In this document: piece after piece, positions 5,290 through 6,927 of the stretch | How the letters are laid out: each line of letters begins with the position of its first letter | Numbering within the stretch: the first letter of the stretch is position 1 | NCBI GenBank assembly: GCA_041584015.1 | Contig: JBFHES010000244.1 | Coordinates: 1 to 6,927 of the forward strand | Source of the DNA: JBFHES01 sp041584015 | GTDB lineage: Bacteria > Bacteroidota > Bacteroidia > Bacteroidales > M50B96 | Direction: 5' to 3' | DNA length: 6,927 nt | The notes under the pieces: generated by a model | Databases searched by the model: none | The model's input: the letters and a program-made list of their open reading frames with translations, nothing else | Told to the model about the DNA's origin: nothing | Program-made: the position numbers and the translations under genes

Positions 5290-6501
5290 ATGCCCAACTT
5301 CCCATTTTATATTGCACGACGATATTTGTTTTCAAAGAAGTCAACCAATGTAATTAACTTGATTTCGGGTATTTCTATTTTTGGTGTTACCATTGGTACC
5401 GCTGCCTTGCTTATTATTCTTTCTGTCTTTAATGGCCTCGATTCTTTAATTAAATCGCTCTTTAGCACTTTCGATCCTGATATTAAAATTACGCTAGTCG
5501 AGGGCAAGCAGTTTGACATGTCGGAAGAGACAATGAAGCAAATTCAGTCGCTGGATGGTGTAGCCGTTTTTGCTAAAGTTTTAGAGGAGAATGCACTTAT
5601 TAGATATGACGATAAGCAGTTTGTTGCGACCATTAAAGGTGTAGACGAACAATTTCAGGAAATGACAGGCATTGATACAATGCTTTACGACGGCAGTTTC
5701 ACTTTGGAGCAAGAGCATCACAACTTTGCTGTAGTTGGTCATTTAGTAGCTATGAATTTAGGAATCGGTCTTAATTTCATCGATCCCCTCATTATTTACT
5801 CCCCACGAAAAGAAGCCAAACAATTTAATCTGGAGACAGCGATTAATCGTAAAATAATTTATCCTAAGGGAATATTTTCAATTCATCAAGAGGTTGACCA
5901 GAAATATGTATTGGTACCAATGCGCTTTGCACGCGAACTTTTTGAAGTAAAAACTATGTTCTCGGCCATCGAGCTTAAAGTGGTTGAGGGGTACGAAGTT
6001 GATGATCTTAAAGAAGAGATTGCTGGTATTTTAGGAAATGAATATTCGGTTAAGGACCGATTTGAACAGCAGGAGCTATTGTACAAGACTATTAAGTCTG
6101 AGAAATTTATGGGCTTTTTGATCCTTGGCTTTATTATTCTTATAGCTTCATTCAATATTATTGGTTCACTAACCATGCTCATTATCGATAAGAAAAAAGA
6201 CATTTCCATATTACGTAATATGGGGGCTACTTTAAAAGATGTGCGTAAAATATTCCTTTTCGAAGGATGGTCGATTTCTAGTTTGGGTGCGGTTTTAGGA
6301 ATTGCTTTAGGATATTTGTTTACCTATTTGCAAACACATGTTGGTATTGTACCCCTTAAAGGGGATGGAGCCTTTATCATCGAATACTACCCTGTTGAAG
6401 CTTATTTATCTGATGCGATAGCTGTTTTTGCAGTGGTGCTACTTATTGGCTTTGTTGCTTCTTGGTATCCGGTTAGATACATCACCAGAAAGTATCTGTA
6501 G
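5290..6501 (+). CDS. LolC/LolE-family ABC permease (lipoprotein release), FtsX-like
   Basis: This 403-residue inner-membrane protein has the classic LolC/LolE layout: a short cytoplasmic start (FYIARRYLFSKKSTNVINLIS, 6-26), TM1 about 27-48, a large periplasmic MacB-like domain (about 50-270), then TM2 about 273-297, TM3 about 321-347 and TM4 about 373-395. The cytoplasmic loop after TM2 has KKKDISILRNMGAT (301-314), the conserved coupling segment that contacts the LolD ATPase. Such permeases extract mature lipoproteins from the inner membrane and pass them to LolA. No LolD gene is in the window, so the ATPase must be encoded elsewhere. Bacteroidota usually carry one such permease acting as a homodimer; other FtsX-fold exporters (MacB) are less likely given the conserved N terminus. 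It probably shares a transcript with the methyltransferase gene. Confidence 0.9.
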   Translation: MPNFPFYIARRYLFSKKSTNVINLISGISIFGVTIGTAALLIILSVFNGLDSLIKSLFSTFDPDIKITLVEGKQFDMSEETMKQIQSLDGVAVFAKVLEENALIRYDDKQFVATIKGVDEQFQEMTGIDTMLYDGSFTLEQEHHNFAVVGHLVAMNLGIGLNFIDPLIIYSPRKEAKQFNLETAINRKIIYPKGIFSIHQEVDQKYVLVPMRFARELFEVKTMFSAIELKVVEGYEVDDLKEEIAGILGNEYSVKDRFEQQELLYKTIKSEKFMGFLILGFIILIASFNIIGSLTMLIIDKKKDISILRNMGATLKDVRKIFLFEGWSISSLGAVLGIALGYLFTYLQTHVGIVPLKGDGAFIIEYYPVEAYLSDAIAVFAVVLLIGFVASWYPVRYITRKYL

Positions 6502-6519
6502 TTTAAGTTTATTAAGCCT

Positions 6520-6550
6520 AGCGTTTAGCTGTGATAAAGCCGCTTTTTTT
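6520..6550 (+). terminator. Probable terminator after the permease gene
   Basis: AGCG (6520-6523) pairs with CGCT (6541-6544) and TTTA (6524-6527) with TAAA (6535-6538), leaving a 2-nt GC bulge (6539-6540) and a 7-nt loop. A run of seven T (6544-6550) follows directly. It would end the rbfA/methyltransferase/permease transcript. Its T-run overlaps the stop codon of the convergent thioredoxin-like gene. No matching T-run exists for the opposite strand. Confidence 0.55.
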
Positions 6551-6881
6551 ATTCATTAAATAGCATGCTGTACGGACGGCTCATATCATTTGCTAATTCG
6601 CCAATTCCAATGTTTCTGCTTTTCCGAATGTACTCACGTCCTTGAAAACACACGATGATGGTCGGAACAGTAAAGATTCGCAACTGTCCGGATATTTCAG
6701 GCAATAGCTTAATGTTAACGTAATACATTTTAGTTTGCGGAAAATCTTCTCGAACGAGTTCCTCCAGCTTCGGCTTAAGTACTTTGCAAACATTACATGC
6801 ATCGTGTGAGAAATAGAATAGAACAGCGTCCTCATTTTCTTTAATCTCGTTAAATTCTTCCAATGATTTTATTGTGATCAT
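6549..6881 (-). CDS. Thioredoxin-fold protein with CNVC active site
   Basis: This 110-residue protein is about the length of a free thioredoxin and has no signal peptide, so it is probably cytoplasmic. Core features are the strand AVLFYFSHDAC (19-29), the redox motif C29-N-V-C32 at the start of the next helix, KMYYVNI (51-57), and the cis-proline TVPT (71-74, Pro73) opposite the active site. GREYIRKSRN (81-90) forms the last strand. Compared with thioredoxin the WCGPC motif is changed to ACNVC: the Trp and the Gly-Pro are lost but both cysteines remain. Its redox potential and partners may therefore differ from housekeeping thioredoxin. The ATG chosen gives a normal N terminus (MITIKSLEEF). 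The reading frame stays open to the right edge of the window, but the upstream residues (CCC) do not look coding. It converges on the permease gene. Confidence 0.9.
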   Translation of the reverse strand: MITIKSLEEFNEIKENEDAVLFYFSHDACNVCKVLKPKLEELVREDFPQTKMYYVNIKLLPEISGQLRIFTVPTIIVCFQGREYIRKSRNIGIGELANDMSRPYSMLFNE

Positions 6882-6927
6882 TACAGTTCTTGTTTGTGAA
6901 TTAATACAACAGCATGCACTGATACGC

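Noticed and set aside
5886..6209. A 107-codon minus-strand open frame within the permease gene
   Set aside because: It is antisense to conserved LolC/E sequence including the ISILRNMGAT segment, and its translation is Ser/Ile-rich without a domain.
6593..6835. An 80-codon minus-strand frame inside the thioredoxin-like gene
   Set aside because: It is a shifted frame of the same strand; the thioredoxin-fold motifs belong to the other frame.
6882..6926. N-terminal extension of the thioredoxin-like protein
   Set aside because: The frame is open to the window edge, but there is no in-frame ATG, and the residues (three successive Cys among polar ones) do not resemble the fold's N terminus. A start beyond the window cannot be fully excluded.
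1..6927. Mobile element, CRISPR array, tRNA/rRNA or defence system
   Set aside because: No transposase, integrase, terminal repeats, spaced repeat array, RNA-gene signature or nuclease/effector domain is visible; every gene-sized frame is explained by the proteins listed.

Overview
The window is about 6.9 kb of AT-rich chromosomal DNA. It most likely comes from a Bacteroidota (class Bacteroidia) bacterium, perhaps a marine Marinilabiliales-type lineage. The reasons are the sequence style of GyrB, RbfA and the LolC/E-type permease, the TAnnTTTG promoter elements (the Bacteroidota -7 motif) upstream of three genes, and the scarcity of Shine-Dalgarno sequences. The order and family are inferred; the phylum call is firmer. 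There is no sign of phage, insertion sequence, CRISPR array or RNA gene.

Left part (1-2249). The 5' part of gyrB runs leftward off the window edge. Divergent from it, after a 345-bp spacer, is a small double zinc-knuckle protein of unknown function. That gene converges, with no base between the two stop codons, on a leftward gene for a small lipoprotein. The two stops lie in the loop of a perfect inverted repeat. gyrB and the lipoprotein gene each have an identical TACTTTTG promoter element in the expected place.

Middle (2250-3857). A six-helix rhomboid intramembrane serine protease and a two-helix K+ channel with a cytoplasmic RCK (TrkA-N/TrkA-C) module are 6 bp apart and look like one operon. 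This is the least ordinary gene pairing in the window.

Right part (3858-6927). rbfA (ribosome maturation) has a clear promoter, a structured leader and a strong ribosome binding site. It is followed by a class I SAM methyltransferase carrying an unusual alternating His-Asp tract and a hydrophobic C-terminal segment. Only 10 bp further on is a LolC/LolE-family ABC permease for lipoprotein release from the inner membrane. A leftward thioredoxin-fold protein with a CNVC active site converges on the permease gene across a 47-bp spacer that holds a terminator.

Taken together this is mostly housekeeping chromosome: DNA topology, ribosome assembly, envelope lipoprotein traffic, membrane proteolysis and ion flux, and thiol redox. 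No known defence or mobile system is present. The points most worth following up are the rhomboid/K+-channel operon, the His-Asp tract in the methyltransferase, the conserved-looking zinc-knuckle protein, and the number of compact inverted repeats in the short intergenic spaces.
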